Source: Corynebacterium pseudopelargi
Lineage (GTDB): Bacteria; Actinomycetota; Actinomycetes; Mycobacteriales; Mycobacteriaceae
Assembly: GCF_003814005.1 (NCBI RefSeq)
Contig: NZ_CP033898.1
Span: 1,364,001-1,428,000 of the forward strand
Direction: 5' to 3'
DNA length: 64,000 bases
Of the stretch, positions 27,729 through 36,903 are shown one piece after another. Within the stretch, counting starts at the first letter, position 1. Every line of letters starts with the position of its first letter. The notes below the pieces were generated by a model, which did not search any database, was not told where the DNA came from, and was given only the letters and a program-made list of their open reading frames with translations. The translations under genes were made by a program, and so were the position numbers.

Positions 27729-28652
27729 TTAGCGCTGGATCGGGTTGACTGCCGCTCCGAACCACCACAGCGCAATGGCGCCTGCGATGGCTGCGATAAC
27801 AAAGAACCAGGAGCTTGCCAGCGGGCGACGTGCCCAGGATCGGCTGGTATCCAGCGAGATGAGGCCGGGGCCGGTAAATTGCACCACCACGCTCAGTGCT
27901 GCGAGCAGACCACTTAAGAAGAGGGTGTCTTTGGTGGACGCAAAGGCCTCGCCATTTGCCAAAAAGACCTGGTGGAGGAACATAAAGGAGGTAGCAACAG
28001 TGGCAAGTGCCGCGGCAATCGGGGTGAGCAGGCCAAAGAGCAGGAATACGCCGGCTGCAAGTTCCAAGGTGGGCAGGATAATGGAGAGCAGGTTCGGATA
28101 TGCATAGGCTCCGAAGTCGGATTCCAGTGCGCCGAGGCTGCGATCGCCCACGCCGAAGAACACGCTAATAGAGTCGTAGAGCAGCCAGGCCGCAAGCACC
28201 ACGCGCAGCAGGAGCAAACCAAAATCGATGGTGCCGCGCTTTGCGCCTTCGGCAGCGCCTACTGCTGCAACCTGCTCTACTTGCTCATCGCTGAGCACCT
28301 GAGCATTCGGATCCGCATACACCGTGGTGGCAGGAGCCACTGGGTGAGATCCGGTGGGCGCATAATCCTCATCCGCATAGGAGGAGGGCTCATAGGTTGC
28401 TGGCGCGTCAGAGGCCAAGGGGGCGCTGCGATCTACCTTGGGCTCTTCAAATACGGTGGTGGCCTCTTCGTCTGGATCTACAGCCGGCGTCTTAGCGTTG
28501 GTGCTGCTTTGAGGTTCGATCTTCTGAGGCGCTACGCGGCCGGCGCGGCGATAGAGATCATGTTGTTTGCCCTCGTTGGCGGCCGGCTTTGCACCATAGG
28601 TGGGGATATCGTCGAAGTCGCTTGCGCGATCTGGTGTTTCATTGTTGCTCAT
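27729..28652 (-). CDS. DoxX-family membrane protein with long polar N-terminal tail
   Basis: 307 residues. The first about 145 residues are acidic, Pro/Ala/Thr-rich and look disordered (TTVFEEPKVDRSAPL, SSYADEDYAPTGSHPVAP). Then comes a DoxX-type domain with four membrane helices (FGLLLLRVVLAAWLLYDSISV, LLSIILPTLELAAGVFLLFG, LATVATSFMFLHQVFL, SGLLAALSVVVQFTGPG) and a final helix near the C-terminus. In mycobacteria DoxX partners help respond to thiol and radical stress, which need not hold here. Start ATG 28652: TACGCT ends 7 nt before it (leaderless). A threonine in the TTVFEEP segment could be a Ser/Thr-kinase or FHA target, a guess from composition. Confidence 0.75.
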   Translation of the reverse strand: MSNNETPDRASDFDDIPTYGAKPAANEGKQHDLYRRAGRVAPQKIEPQSSTNAKTPAVDPDEEATTVFEEPKVDRSAPLASDAPATYEPSSYADEDYAPTGSHPVAPATTVYADPNAQVLSDEQVEQVAAVGAAEGAKRGTIDFGLLLLRVVLAAWLLYDSISVFFGVGDRSLGALESDFGAYAYPNLLSIILPTLELAAGVFLLFGLLTPIAAALATVATSFMFLHQVFLANGEAFASTKDTLFLSGLLAALSVVVQFTGPGLISLDTSRSWARRPLASSWFFVIAAIAGAIALWWFGAAVNPIQR

Positions 28653-28723
28653 GGGCACCAGCGTAGGTGATTGCCTGGAAGTTTCTGGGCTCCCACTCGC
28701 CCGCTGCAATAGAATCGTTACTT

Positions 28724-29410
28724 TCAGTTGCAGCCGTTTAGGATTCTGGCCATCGCGTCGTGTTCTTCTTGGGTCACGCTTAATTGGTAGTGCAGCTTCA
28801 AATCCACTTGGCGCTGGACGTAGGTGCAGGCGTAGGCCGGGTCAGAAGGAAGCCATTGATCTGCAGTTTTTGCTTTCTTATTTTGGTTTTCTGCTGCCAG
28901 GGTGGCCTGTAAGTTAGCTGGATCATTGGCAAAGTTTCTTCTCAAATCTGCATCCCAGCGCCATGCACCTGATTGCCAGGCATCGGCTAAGGCTACAACG
29001 TGATCAATTTGTACTTCGGTGGAGGTGCGGTTGCCTTTGAGAAATTGGTGTCCCAGGCCGGAGTAGGGATCTTGTAAGTAGCCGGAAGTCACCACACAAT
29101 TTCGGGTGTTGGGTTTGAATGTGATGTTGCTCAGGTCGCGTTGGAGCATATCGTTGCGGGTATCGCAGCCATTGTGCCCGCCTGGGACGTCGACGTCGTC
29201 GCTCCATGCCTGACCAAAGGCATCACGATCATAGGGCGGTGTTGCCTCGGGCTGGCGAATGATGAGTTGATCGACTGCCCCATGTGCTGGCACTGGTGTG
29301 GTGATCTGCTCTGGTATCCAGCCCCGCTCTTGTGCCACCTGCCATGCAATGCTTGTGAGCGTTATAAAAACCGCACAGGCAACGAGGAGTCGTGGAAGCT
29401 TGGATCGCAT
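28724..29410 (-). CDS. Secreted HNH-family (DUF1524-type) nuclease
   Basis: 228 residues. N-terminal signal anchor (LLVACAVFITLTSIAWQVA). The mature part carries GCDTRNDMLQRDL, a central EVQIDHVVALADAW motif (DH of the HNH nuclease) and NDPANLQATLAAENQNKKAKTADQWLPS (the N-x-N/K segment), plus four cysteines that could form disulfides. Proteins of this type are secreted nucleases common in actinobacteria, used presumably for nucleic-acid scavenging or competition. ATG 29410 is preferred; the frame is open 20 codons further. Confidence 0.82.
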   Translation of the reverse strand: MRSKLPRLLVACAVFITLTSIAWQVAQERGWIPEQITTPVPAHGAVDQLIIRQPEATPPYDRDAFGQAWSDDVDVPGGHNGCDTRNDMLQRDLSNITFKPNTRNCVVTSGYLQDPYSGLGHQFLKGNRTSTEVQIDHVVALADAWQSGAWRWDADLRRNFANDPANLQATLAAENQNKKAKTADQWLPSDPAYACTYVQRQVDLKLHYQLSVTQEEHDAMARILNGCN

Positions 29411-29499
29411 AGGAAAAGAATGTAGCAAGCAACCTCCGATATGATCGAACTGGAATTCGAAGGCTTGCACTGAGTGGGCTTTTGAGTTATTTTGTTGAT

Positions 29500-30582
29500 A
29501 TGTCTACTTCTAAAGATTGGGCCGGAGACGCCCAGAACGCATCAACCACCGGCGAGTTCATCCGCGACACCCGCTATATCGACGACCGCATCCTCTCAAG
29601 CGTCGATACCCCAACCCAGCAGCCAGATGGCCGCACCTTCTGGCCGGCCGTACCGGGCAAGTATCGCCTCGTTGCCGCCAGGGCCTGCCCCTGGGCCCAT
29701 CGCTCGGTCATTACCCGTCGCCTCAAAGGCCTCGAAGATGTCATCTCTATTGGCCTTGCAGGCCCCACCCACGACAAGCGCTCTTGGACCTTTGACCTCG
29801 ATCCCGGCGAGGTAGATCCAGTGCTGGGAATCGAACGCCTGCAGCAGGCGTACTTTAATCGCTTCCCCGATTATCCCCGCGGCATCACCGTGCCAGCGAT
29901 GGTGGATATTGAATCCAAGTCGGTTGTCACCAACGACTTTCCCTCGCTGGTGCCTGATTTGAATGATCAGTGGAGCGAGTACGAACGCGAAGGCGCTCCG
30001 GATCTCTACCCTGAGGAATTACGCGAGGAAATCGACGAGCTTACTGCCTACATTTTCAAGGAAGTAAATAACGGCGTGTACCGCTGTGGCTTCGCCTCAA
30101 CCCAGGAGGCATACGACAAAGCCTATGCACGCCTCTGGGATGCCCTCGATACCCTCGAAGAACGCCTGAGCACACAGCGTTATTTGGTAGGCGAGCACAT
30201 CACCCTTGCCGATATTTACCTCTTCCCCACCCTGGTTCGCTTCGATGCCGTCTATCACGGCCACTTCAAGTGCAACCGCAACAAGATCACCGAAATGCCC
30301 GCGCTATGGGGCTACCTGCGCGATCTGTTCCAAACCCCCGGTTTTGGCGACACCACCGATTTCAAAGAAATCAAAGAGCACTATTACATCGTGCATACCG
30401 ACGTAAACCCCACCCAGGTAGTGCCCCAAGGCCCGGATCTGTCCGGTTTCTTTAGCGAGCATGGCCGTGAGCAGCTCGGTGGCAGCCCCTTTGCTGCGGG
30501 TGCCACAGCACCAGGGCCTGTGCCCGAAAACGAACGAGTGCGCAATATGCTGCCGGAGCAGCAGGCATTCTTCGAAGCCTAA
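29500..30582 (+). CDS. Glutathionyl/mycothiyl-hydroquinone reductase-like (Xi-class GST fold)
   Basis: 360 residues of the ECM4/YqjG family: thioredoxin-fold N-domain with C63 in ARACPWAHR, then an all-helical C-domain (EEIDELTAYIFKEVNNGVYRCGFASTQEAYD, ERLSTQRYLVGEHITLADIYLFPTLVRFD). The family reduces S-conjugated quinones; since corynebacteria make mycothiol and not glutathione, mycothiol is the likely thiol (inference). ATG 29500 (MSTSKDWAGD) is chosen. The C-terminal 40 residues are a Gly/Pro-rich extra tail. Its stop overlaps that of lysG by 4 nt. Confidence 0.85.
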   Translation: MSTSKDWAGDAQNASTTGEFIRDTRYIDDRILSSVDTPTQQPDGRTFWPAVPGKYRLVAARACPWAHRSVITRRLKGLEDVISIGLAGPTHDKRSWTFDLDPGEVDPVLGIERLQQAYFNRFPDYPRGITVPAMVDIESKSVVTNDFPSLVPDLNDQWSEYEREGAPDLYPEELREEIDELTAYIFKEVNNGVYRCGFASTQEAYDKAYARLWDALDTLEERLSTQRYLVGEHITLADIYLFPTLVRFDAVYHGHFKCNRNKITEMPALWGYLRDLFQTPGFGDTTDFKEIKEHYYIVHTDVNPTQVVPQGPDLSGFFSEHGREQLGGSPFAAGATAPGPVPENERVRNMLPEQQAFFEA

Positions 30583-31448
30583 TGAGCAAGCGCTGCCGCC
30601 GCCTCAACCACGGCGGCACTAAGCATGCTTAAGGTTTCTGATTCCAGCCTCCAAGATTGCCAATACAGAGGCACTTCGATGCGTTTTGCGTCGAGAAGCA
30701 CCAAAGCAGCACGCTCGAGCAGTGGCTGCGCTTGAACTTCCGGCAGCAAAGCCCAACCGAGGCCAACACGCGCGGCCTCCAGGAAGGCATCCACCGAGGG
30801 AATCTCGGATACATTCCTCCGAGAAGGCACGAAACCGATGCGCCGCTCTAAATCAACATCCTGGAGGCGATCGCGCGGGCCAAAGCGCAAAACCGGCATC
30901 GCCTCCCAATCAACCTCGCCATTGTGGGTGTAGCGATCAAGCAATACGGGGTTGGCTACAGACACATAGCGCATCGCCCCGAGCGGGCGAACCTCGCAGC
31001 CTGGCACCGCCTTGGATTGGCTGGTAACTGCGCCCATCACATCACCGCGCGAGAGTAGCTTCGCCGAGTGCGTTTCATCTTCAATACGCACATGCAATGC
31101 AGCCTGCTGCCAATTGGCCACCGCCTGGAGTACCGGGCTAAACCACAGCGAAAATGAATCGGCATTCACGGCTACCGATAAGGGCAAGGCACCCATCTTG
31201 CCGCCAAGTTCCACGTCCACTTCACTGCGCAGCAAGGCGAATTTTCTTGCCATTTGCGCAATAACTTCTCCAGCCGGTGTCGGCACAGGAGGAGAGGATC
31301 TTCGAATCAGCACCCTGCCATAGGCGTGCTCTAAGGCTTTAATTCTTTGGCTCACTGCCGAAGGGGAAATACCGAGGGCTGCGGCAGCGCCTTCAAAGCT
31401 CGCCTCGTCGATAATGGCGAGCAAAGTGTCCAGGTGAGCGGGGTTCAT
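30579..31448 (-). CDS. lysG: LysR-type activator of lysE
   Basis: 289 residues. Winged helix-turn-helix at 1-60 (FEGAAAALGISPSAVSQRIKALE) and a LysR effector domain. Divergent from lysE with 58 nt between starts, as in C. glutamicum, where LysG senses Lys, Arg, His or citrulline and turns on export. TAGCAT (31455-31460, minus strand) ends 6 nt before ATG 31448 with no ribosome site, so probably leaderless. Confidence 0.93.
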   Translation of the reverse strand: MNPAHLDTLLAIIDEASFEGAAAALGISPSAVSQRIKALEHAYGRVLIRRSSPPVPTPAGEVIAQMARKFALLRSEVDVELGGKMGALPLSVAVNADSFSLWFSPVLQAVANWQQAALHVRIEDETHSAKLLSRGDVMGAVTSQSKAVPGCEVRPLGAMRYVSVANPVLLDRYTHNGEVDWEAMPVLRFGPRDRLQDVDLERRIGFVPSRRNVSEIPSVDAFLEAARVGLGWALLPEVQAQPLLERAALVLLDAKRIEVPLYWQSWRLESETLSMLSAAVVEAAAALAH

Positions 31449-31506
31449 GAAGCTATGCTACACCAAGTTTATTTTCTTTAATTTTACTTCAGCAACCGCT
31501 CGCGCC
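31449..31506. promoter_or_regulatory. lysG/lysE divergent promoter region
   Basis: 58-nt AT-rich spacer (TTTATTTTCTTTAATTTTAC core) between the divergent starts. LysG of C. glutamicum binds in this place. A lysG -10 box is visible at 31455-31460; the lysE -10 may be TAATTT in the AT tract. No clear T-N11-A dyad was fixed. Confidence 0.5.
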
Positions 31507-32184
31507 ATGCTCAATGCCATGGGAATCTTCATCACTGGCCTTTTGATGGGGCTATCACTAATTATCGGCATCGGTCCGCAAAACGCGCTGATAATTAAAC
31601 TCGGCATGCGCAAACAAGCCATCGTGCCAGTGATCCTTGTGTGCCTGATCAGCGACATCTTGCTCATCATCGGCGGCACCCTGGGAGTAGGCGTCATCAT
31701 CGCAACGGTGCCCCAGGTGCTCACCGTTTTAAGCATCGCCGGCGCGGCATATCTGCTGTGGTTTGCCTGGACCTGCTTTCGCGACGCAGCCCGGCCTCAA
31801 CCCACCACCATCGTGGTAGATACTCCTGCCCAACCGCAGCCTCAGGGAGGCGTTGCGCTTGCCACCCGCCAAGACACCGTGGTGGCAACGCGCACCTGGC
31901 TAAAACCAGTGCTGATGATCTTGGCCATGACCTGGCTGAACCCAGCAGCGTATGTTGATACCGTGGTCATGCTCGGCGGCATGGCCAATCAATACGGCAG
32001 CGATGGGCGCTGGCTTTTTGCCGGCGGCGCGCTCGTGGCAAGTGCCCTGTGGTTCCCGACAATTGGATGGGCATCAGTGCGCTGTGCGCACCAGCTTGCC
32101 CGGCCGAAAGTGTGGCAATGGATGAATATCGCCGTTGGCTGCATCATGGTCTTGCTAGCACTTCGGCTTATCGCCCATATTTAG
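31507..32184 (+). CDS. lysE: L-lysine/L-arginine exporter
   Basis: 225 residues, about five or six membrane helices. Family blocks: FITGLLMGLSLIIGIGPQNALIIKLG, LVCLISDILLIIGGTLGVG, AAYLLWFAWTCFRDA, MTWLNPAAYVDTVVMLGG and LWFPTIGWA. Between the third and fourth helices lies a polar loop of about 45 residues. Start ATG 31507 (MLNAMGIFI) gives the known length; ATG 31519 is an alternative. Drives amino acid efflux by the proton motive force. Its stop overlaps that of the tetR gene by 4 nt. Confidence 0.92.
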   Translation: MLNAMGIFITGLLMGLSLIIGIGPQNALIIKLGMRKQAIVPVILVCLISDILLIIGGTLGVGVIIATVPQVLTVLSIAGAAYLLWFAWTCFRDAARPQPTTIVVDTPAQPQPQGGVALATRQDTVVATRTWLKPVLMILAMTWLNPAAYVDTVVMLGGMANQYGSDGRWLFAGGALVASALWFPTIGWASVRCAHQLARPKVWQWMNIAVGCIMVLLALRLIAHI

Positions 32185-32843
32185 CCTTTGCACTCTAAAA
32201 GGTAGCCAGATACCAAGCGGTGCAGCTCCAGGCACCACTTATCTGGGCGCGGCACAATGGAGGCCACTGCCGGTGCCGACAAGATAGCCGATTGCACCGT
32301 CATCACCACAAAGATGGCCAGCACCTCTGGGTCGCCTTCCCTGATCCGGCTTTCGCTGTCTTGTTCAATCGCTTGATCTCGAACCGCATCGATAAGCCGC
32401 TTGAGGTAATCCACCAAGCGTCGCTGGGTGCCCACCAGGTGGCCGAAAAGGAAGTGATGCAAAATATCTGGATCGCTTTGGGCCACAGAGGTAATGAACT
32501 CATTCGAGCGCAAAGAATCTGCCACGTAGACGATTTGATCGATGAATTGCTCGGGGCTGGTCACACGATCAAAGGCACCTTCGAGCACGGTGAGGTACTC
32601 GTGGCGCAGGACGTCGCCGGTGAGCAAATCGATGTTGCGATAGCGGCTATAAAGCGTTGGACGGCTCACCCCTGCAGCGCGTGCCACTGCGGACATAGAT
32701 GTAGCCCGAATGCCATTTTTAATGAATGCCTCGCGGCCTGCATTCAGCAGCAAGCTATCGATGTCACGATGCCTCGTATTATTGCGCTTCTTCGGAGTAT
32801 CGAAGTGCAGCACCGAGGATGCCCTTGGCAAATCGAATGGCAT
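32181..32843 (-). CDS. TetR-family regulator
   Basis: 220 residues. DNA-binding helix-turn-helix at about 30-75 (AGREAFIKNGIRATSMSAVARAAGVSRPTLYSRYRNIDLL), then a helical ligand domain. ATG 32843 (MPFDLPRASSVLHF) is taken; the frame continues upstream without a better signal. No obvious target gene: it is convergent with lysE and its own promoter faces gatB's terminator. It may act elsewhere in the genome. Confidence 0.85.
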   Translation of the reverse strand: MPFDLPRASSVLHFDTPKKRNNTRHRDIDSLLLNAGREAFIKNGIRATSMSAVARAAGVSRPTLYSRYRNIDLLTGDVLRHEYLTVLEGAFDRVTSPEQFIDQIVYVADSLRSNEFITSVAQSDPDILHHFLFGHLVGTQRRLVDYLKRLIDAVRDQAIEQDSESRIREGDPEVLAIFVVMTVQSAILSAPAVASIVPRPDKWCLELHRLVSGYLLECKG

Positions 32844-32972
32844 AATGTCACTCTTTCTTGGCTCGAGACGCCCAACAAGGTTTTGCTTTACATAAAGCAT
32901 AACCCGTACAAGCTATCAGTCAGGATTCTCACAGCTCGGAGTTCACCCCCAAAAGGTGAAGCCCGGATTCCC

Positions 32973-33004
32973 AAAAAGCGCCGCACGAATCTGTGCGGCG
33001 CTTT
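32973..33004 (-). terminator. Terminator of gatB
   Basis: Stem AAAGCGCCGCAC / GTGCGGCGCTTT with a 6-nt loop, followed on the minus strand by TT (TTTTT in all), 19 nt after the gatB stop. Confidence 0.9.
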
Positions 33005-33023
33005 ATCCAAGAATGCTGCTGCT

Positions 33024-34529
33024 TTAGCTCAGCTTCTTGGCAATGAGTTGGTTAACCTGCGCAGGGTCAGCCTTGCCTCGGGTAGCCTTCATCACCGCAC
33101 CCACAATAGCGCCGGTGACCTTGGTGTTTCCGGCCTTGTACTTCTCTACGATGTCCGGGTTTGCAGCCAAAGCCTCATCCACGGCCTGCTCGATGGCGCC
33201 ATCATCGCGCACCACCTCAAGGCCGCGAGCCTTGACCACTTCATCCACATCGCCTTCATCAGCCAGCACGCCGTCGACTGCCTGGCGGGCCAACTTGTTG
33301 GTGAGCTTGCCTTCCTTGACCAACTCGGCAACGCGAGCGACCTGCTCGGGGCGAATATGCAATTGATCGAGCTCAACGCCTTGTTCATTGGCTTTTTGAG
33401 CAAGATAGGACACCCACCAAGAACGAGCCTCTGCGGCAGAAGCGCCCGCTTCCACGGTGGCCAAGATCAGCTCGAGTGCGCCGGCATTAACCAGATCGCG
33501 CATCTCTTTATCTTTCAGGCCCCATTCCTTTTGAATGCGCGCGCGGCGAACCCACGGAAGCTCCGGCAAGGTAGCGCGGATCTCTTCGACCCATTCGCGC
33601 GGTGCAATCACCGGAGGAAGGTCGGGATCGTTGAAGTAGCGATAATCCTCGGCAGTTTCCTTCGGGCGACCCTTGGAGGTAGAGCCGTCGCTTTCTTGGT
33701 AGTGGCGCGTTTCCTGCACCACTTCCCCACCATCGCTAATCACCTGCGCCTGACGCTGCATTTCAAAACGCACGGCTTGCTCAACGGACTTCAAAGAGTT
33801 GATGTTTTTGGTTTCGGTGCGAGTACCAAAGGCCTCTTGCCCACGCGGGCGAAGCGAGACATTGGAATCCACACGCATAGAACCTTGGTCCATGCGCGCA
33901 TCGGAAACGCCAAGCGCCTTCACCAAATCGCGCAGCGCTGCCACATAGGCGCGAGCCACCTCTGGTGCGCGTTCGCCCGCGCCCTCGATGGGCTTGGTTA
34001 CGATCTCGATCAGCGGGATACCTGCGCGGTTGCAGTCCACCAAAGAGCTGGTTGCGCCACTGATACGGCCGGTGGCACCGCCAATGTGGGTGAGCTTGCC
34101 GGTGTCTTCTTCCATGTGGGCGCGTTCGATTTCCACGCGCCACGTGGTGCCGTCGTCAAGCTGCACGTCCAAGTAGCCGTTGTAGGCAATGGGCTCGTCG
34201 TACTGCGAAATCTGGTAGTTCTTCGGCTGATCCGGGTAGAAGTAGTTCTTGCGAGCAAAGCGAGAAGATTCTGCAATCTCGCAATTCAGCGCCAGGCCGA
34301 TCTTGATAGCCCACTCCACGCCCTTGGCGTTTACTACCGGCAATGCGCCAGGCAGGCCCAAAGAAACGGGGTCGACGTTGATATTCGGCTCAGCGCCAAA
34401 GTGCGCCGAGGGGGCAGAAAACATCTTGGTTTCCGTTGCCAACTCAACGTGGACCTCAAGGCCCATTACCGGGTCAAACTTCTCCAATACCTCATCGAAA
34501 TCCATGAGGTCATACATCGCAGCAGTCAT
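33024..34529 (-). CDS. gatB: Aspartyl/glutamyl-tRNA amidotransferase subunit B
   Basis: 501 residues. The kinase-like catalytic domain ([54 protein letters not shown]) phosphorylates misacylated Glu-tRNA(Gln); the C-terminal tail (about 350-500) has the YqeY-like helical domain. Start ATG 34529 ([14 protein letters not shown]): TAAACT ends 7 nt before it, suggesting a leaderless mRNA. As in other actinobacteria it is encoded away from gatCA, separated here by pfkA and the transporter genes. Confidence 0.96.
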   Translation of the reverse strand: MTAAMYDLMDFDEVLEKFDPVMGLEVHVELATETKMFSAPSAHFGAEPNINVDPVSLGLPGALPVVNAKGVEWAIKIGLALNCEIAESSRFARKNYFYPDQPKNYQISQYDEPIAYNGYLDVQLDDGTTWRVEIERAHMEEDTGKLTHIGGATGRISGATSSLVDCNRAGIPLIEIVTKPIEGAGERAPEVARAYVAALRDLVKALGVSDARMDQGSMRVDSNVSLRPRGQEAFGTRTETKNINSLKSVEQAVRFEMQRQAQVISDGGEVVQETRHYQESDGSTSKGRPKETAEDYRYFNDPDLPPVIAPREWVEEIRATLPELPWVRRARIQKEWGLKDKEMRDLVNAGALELILATVEAGASAAEARSWWVSYLAQKANEQGVELDQLHIRPEQVARVAELVKEGKLTNKLARQAVDGVLADEGDVDEVVKARGLEVVRDDGAIEQAVDEALAANPDIVEKYKAGNTKVTGAIVGAVMKATRGKADPAQVNQLIAKKLS

Positions 34530-34583
34530 GCCGGCTAGTTTAACCCATTGCAGTTTTGCCCCTAGCGCTTGACCACGAATAGC

Positions 34584-34664
34584 AAAAAAGCACTCAAACC
34601 ACGCCACAACATACGCGCGGTTTGAGTGCTGCAAGGGTGCTGCGCTGATGCGCCAAGCACCCTT
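34584..34664 (-). terminator. Two hairpins after pfkA, the second a terminator
   Basis: Downstream of the pfkA stop on the minus strand: hairpin AAGGGTGCT/AGCACCCTT (34633-34664), then AGCACTCAAACC/GGTTTGAGTGCT (34589-34630) followed by TTTTT. Confidence 0.85.
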
Positions 34665-34682
34665 AGAAGGCTCTACAAAGAT

Positions 34683-35711
34683 TTAGCCAAACAGTGCCTT
34701 GGCGGTGAGGTAACGGGCCTCTGGCACCGTCTTGAGCTTGCCCACGGCCTCTTCGAGCGGGATGAGGTCGATGTGCTCGCCGTGCAAGGCCACGACCTTG
34801 CCAAAGTCTTGGGTATGGCAGGCGCGCGCTGCGTGCACGCCATAGCGCGTTGCCAGCACACGGTCATAAGAGGTGGGCGTACCGCCGCGCTGGATGTGGC
34901 CAAGCACCGAGGTGCGAACATCGTGGCCAAGGCGCTTTTTAATTTCATCACCGATGACTTGGCCGATGCCATTGAAGGTCTGGTGGCCGAATTGATCTAC
35001 CCCACCAGCTTCAAAGTCCATGGTTCCTTCCTTTGGAAGGGCACCTTCGGCCACGACGATGATGCCGTATTTCTCGCCCATCTGGAATCGGCGTTCCATG
35101 GCCTTGCAGATATCTGCAATATCGAAGGGCTGCTCGGGGATCACGGTGTAGTGGGCGCCGCCGGCCATGCCTGCATGCAAAGCGATCCAGCCGACGTGGC
35201 GGCCCATGACCTCCACGATCATCACGCGGTTGTGCGATTCAGCGGTGGTGTGCAGGCGGTCGATCGCATCGGTTGCAACAGATACGGCCGTATCAAAGCC
35301 GAAGGTGTAGTCGGTGCCGTTGACGTCATTATCAATGGTCTTTGGCACGCCGACGACCGGGATGCCGTTATCGGAGAGCCATTTAGCGCCCTTGAGGGTG
35401 CCTTCGCCGCCGATTGGGATGAGGGCGTCGATGCCGGCATCTTCGAGGTTTGCTTTGATCTGATCCAGACCATTTTTAAAGCGGTCCGGATGCAGCCGGC
35501 CGGTGCCGAGGATGGTGCCGCCGCGCAGCAAAATACGGTCGATATTCTCATCGTCGTAGAGCTGTACGCGCTTATCATCCATCAGGCCAACCCAGCCGTC
35601 TTGGTAGCCAACCACGGTGGAGCCGTATTGGGAACAGGTTCGGACGATGCCGCGGATCACTGCATTGAGGCCTGGGCAGTCGCCGCCGGAAGTCAGGGTG
35701 GCAATTCGCAT
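34683..35711 (-). CDS. pfkA: 6-phosphofructokinase
   Basis: Phosphorylates fructose-6-phosphate in glycolysis. 342 residues. Motifs: [35 protein letters not shown] (Gly after the acidic residue, as in ATP-dependent enzymes, not the Asp of PPi enzymes), [12 protein letters not shown] (catalytic Asp) and EVMGRHVGW. Start ATG 35711: TAGACT ends 7 nt before it, so a leaderless mRNA is likely; GTG 35717 is the alternative. The synteny gatB-pfkA-gatA is shared with M. tuberculosis. Confidence 0.95.
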   Translation of the reverse strand: MRIATLTSGGDCPGLNAVIRGIVRTCSQYGSTVVGYQDGWVGLMDDKRVQLYDDENIDRILLRGGTILGTGRLHPDRFKNGLDQIKANLEDAGIDALIPIGGEGTLKGAKWLSDNGIPVVGVPKTIDNDVNGTDYTFGFDTAVSVATDAIDRLHTTAESHNRVMIVEVMGRHVGWIALHAGMAGGAHYTVIPEQPFDIADICKAMERRFQMGEKYGIIVVAEGALPKEGTMDFEAGGVDQFGHQTFNGIGQVIGDEIKKRLGHDVRTSVLGHIQRGGTPTSYDRVLATRYGVHAARACHTQDFGKVVALHGEHIDLIPLEEAVGKLKTVPEARYLTAKALFG

Positions 35712-35832
35712 AGCCACAAGTCTAAACCCTCATCTGTGTTTGTGCCCGCCCGGAAAAGAGACACCGGGCAAAATATGTCCGTTTTGTTGCGAAACTCATA
35801 AAAGGCTGCCCGAAAATCCACGCGGCTTCGGT

Positions 35833-36903
35833 TTAAGAAGCCTGGAAATACTTCAGCCCCGGGGTGCTAGAGGGAAGCGTTAGGGCAGGTTCGATGTCGC
35901 TTTCTGGCACCAGTTTGAAATACTCCAGCGCTTTGCGTACATGCTCTGCGGCATCAATATTCAACGGCCCCGAAGTCCACATGGCATAGGGCAAGTTGAT
36001 AAAACGCTCCTCTTTCACCGCAGGCAGGTTCTTGGTAGCCGGGTTCTTTTTAAGCTGCTCAATTTTTTGATCAAGCTCCTGGCCGGGATATTCCACAAAC
36101 ACAAACACATCGGGTGCTGCTTGAGCCAGACGCTCCCAGCCCACGCTTACCCACGTATCTTCAATATCTTCGGTGGCGTTGCTGGCATCGGCGGTGGCAA
36201 GAATGGCCTGCGGTGCTCCATATTTACCGGAGGTAAAAAGAGCGTCGGTGCCGGAGTCATACAAAAACGCCACTGGGGTTTGCTCAGCCTTCGGCGCAGC
36301 CCGAAGTGCTTCAAGGCGCTGTTGCTGATCCTTGATTACTTCTTCGGCCTTATCTTCATGCCCAGTTAAAGCACCAAGGTTGTGCAGATCTTGTTCCACT
36401 GCCTCCCAGGGATCCATGGTGCCGCGCGCAGAGGAATCGCCTTGGCGGCAAGCCTCGCTCAGGATATAGGTGGCAATATCGTGTTCTTGGAGCGATTCAG
36501 GAGTAATCCCCTTGCCCTCGTCGAGCCCATAGCCCCAGCCGGCCACATACACATCGGGGGCCTCGGCAATGATCTGTTCGAGTGAGGGGTATTCCTTGGC
36601 AATATCATCAAGCCCGGCCACCGTTTGTTCCCCATACTTCGCGCTCAGAATCGGGGTATCACGCTGGATGGAGCTCACGGCTTTGATTTGGTCTGCAGCA
36701 CCCACACTCAAGGTGCTAGCAATCAAGTTTCCATCATTGACCAGCATGTGCTCTGCGAGCGGGAATTGCCGTTCCTGGCCGCAGTTTTCAATGCTCACGC
36801 TTGCCCCCTCGGGAGCTGCTGCCTGATTGCTATCGCTGTGATTGGCGCAACTAGCCAGCAAGGCACCTGCGCACACAAGCGCTAGGGGTTTAGTAAGTTT
36901 CAT
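35833..36903 (-). CDS. ABC transporter substrate-binding lipoprotein, predicted vitamin B12 (BtuF-like)
   Basis: 356 residues. Lipobox LLASC with C19. The mature part is a helical-backbone periplasmic-binding-protein (class III: FepB/BtuF/FhuD): start VAGLDDIAKEYPSLEQIIAEAPDVYVAGWGY, middle long helix, end PYAMWTSGPLNIDAAEHVRKAL. Last gene of a three-gene unit; its start overlaps the ATPase gene by 14 nt. Sequence alone fits siderophores or B12; the cobalamin-riboswitch-like element upstream of the operon favours B12 or another corrinoid. Confidence 0.8.
   Translation of the reverse strand: MKLTKPLALVCAGALLASCANHSDSNQAAAPEGASVSIENCGQERQFPLAEHMLVNDGNLIASTLSVGAADQIKAVSSIQRDTPILSAKYGEQTVAGLDDIAKEYPSLEQIIAEAPDVYVAGWGYGLDEGKGITPESLQEHDIATYILSEACRQGDSSARGTMDPWEAVEQDLHNLGALTGHEDKAEEVIKDQQQRLEALRAAPKAEQTPVAFLYDSGTDALFTSGKYGAPQAILATADASNATEDIEDTWVSVGWERLAQAAPDVFVFVEYPGQELDQKIEQLKKNPATKNLPAVKEERFINLPYAMWTSGPLNIDAAEHVRKALEYFKLVPESDIEPALTLPSSTPGLKYFQAS

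Noticed and set aside
32220..34538. 772-codon plus-strand ORF across tetR and gatB
   Set aside because: Crosses two complete genes and a terminator on the minus strand; composition is that of a shadow frame.
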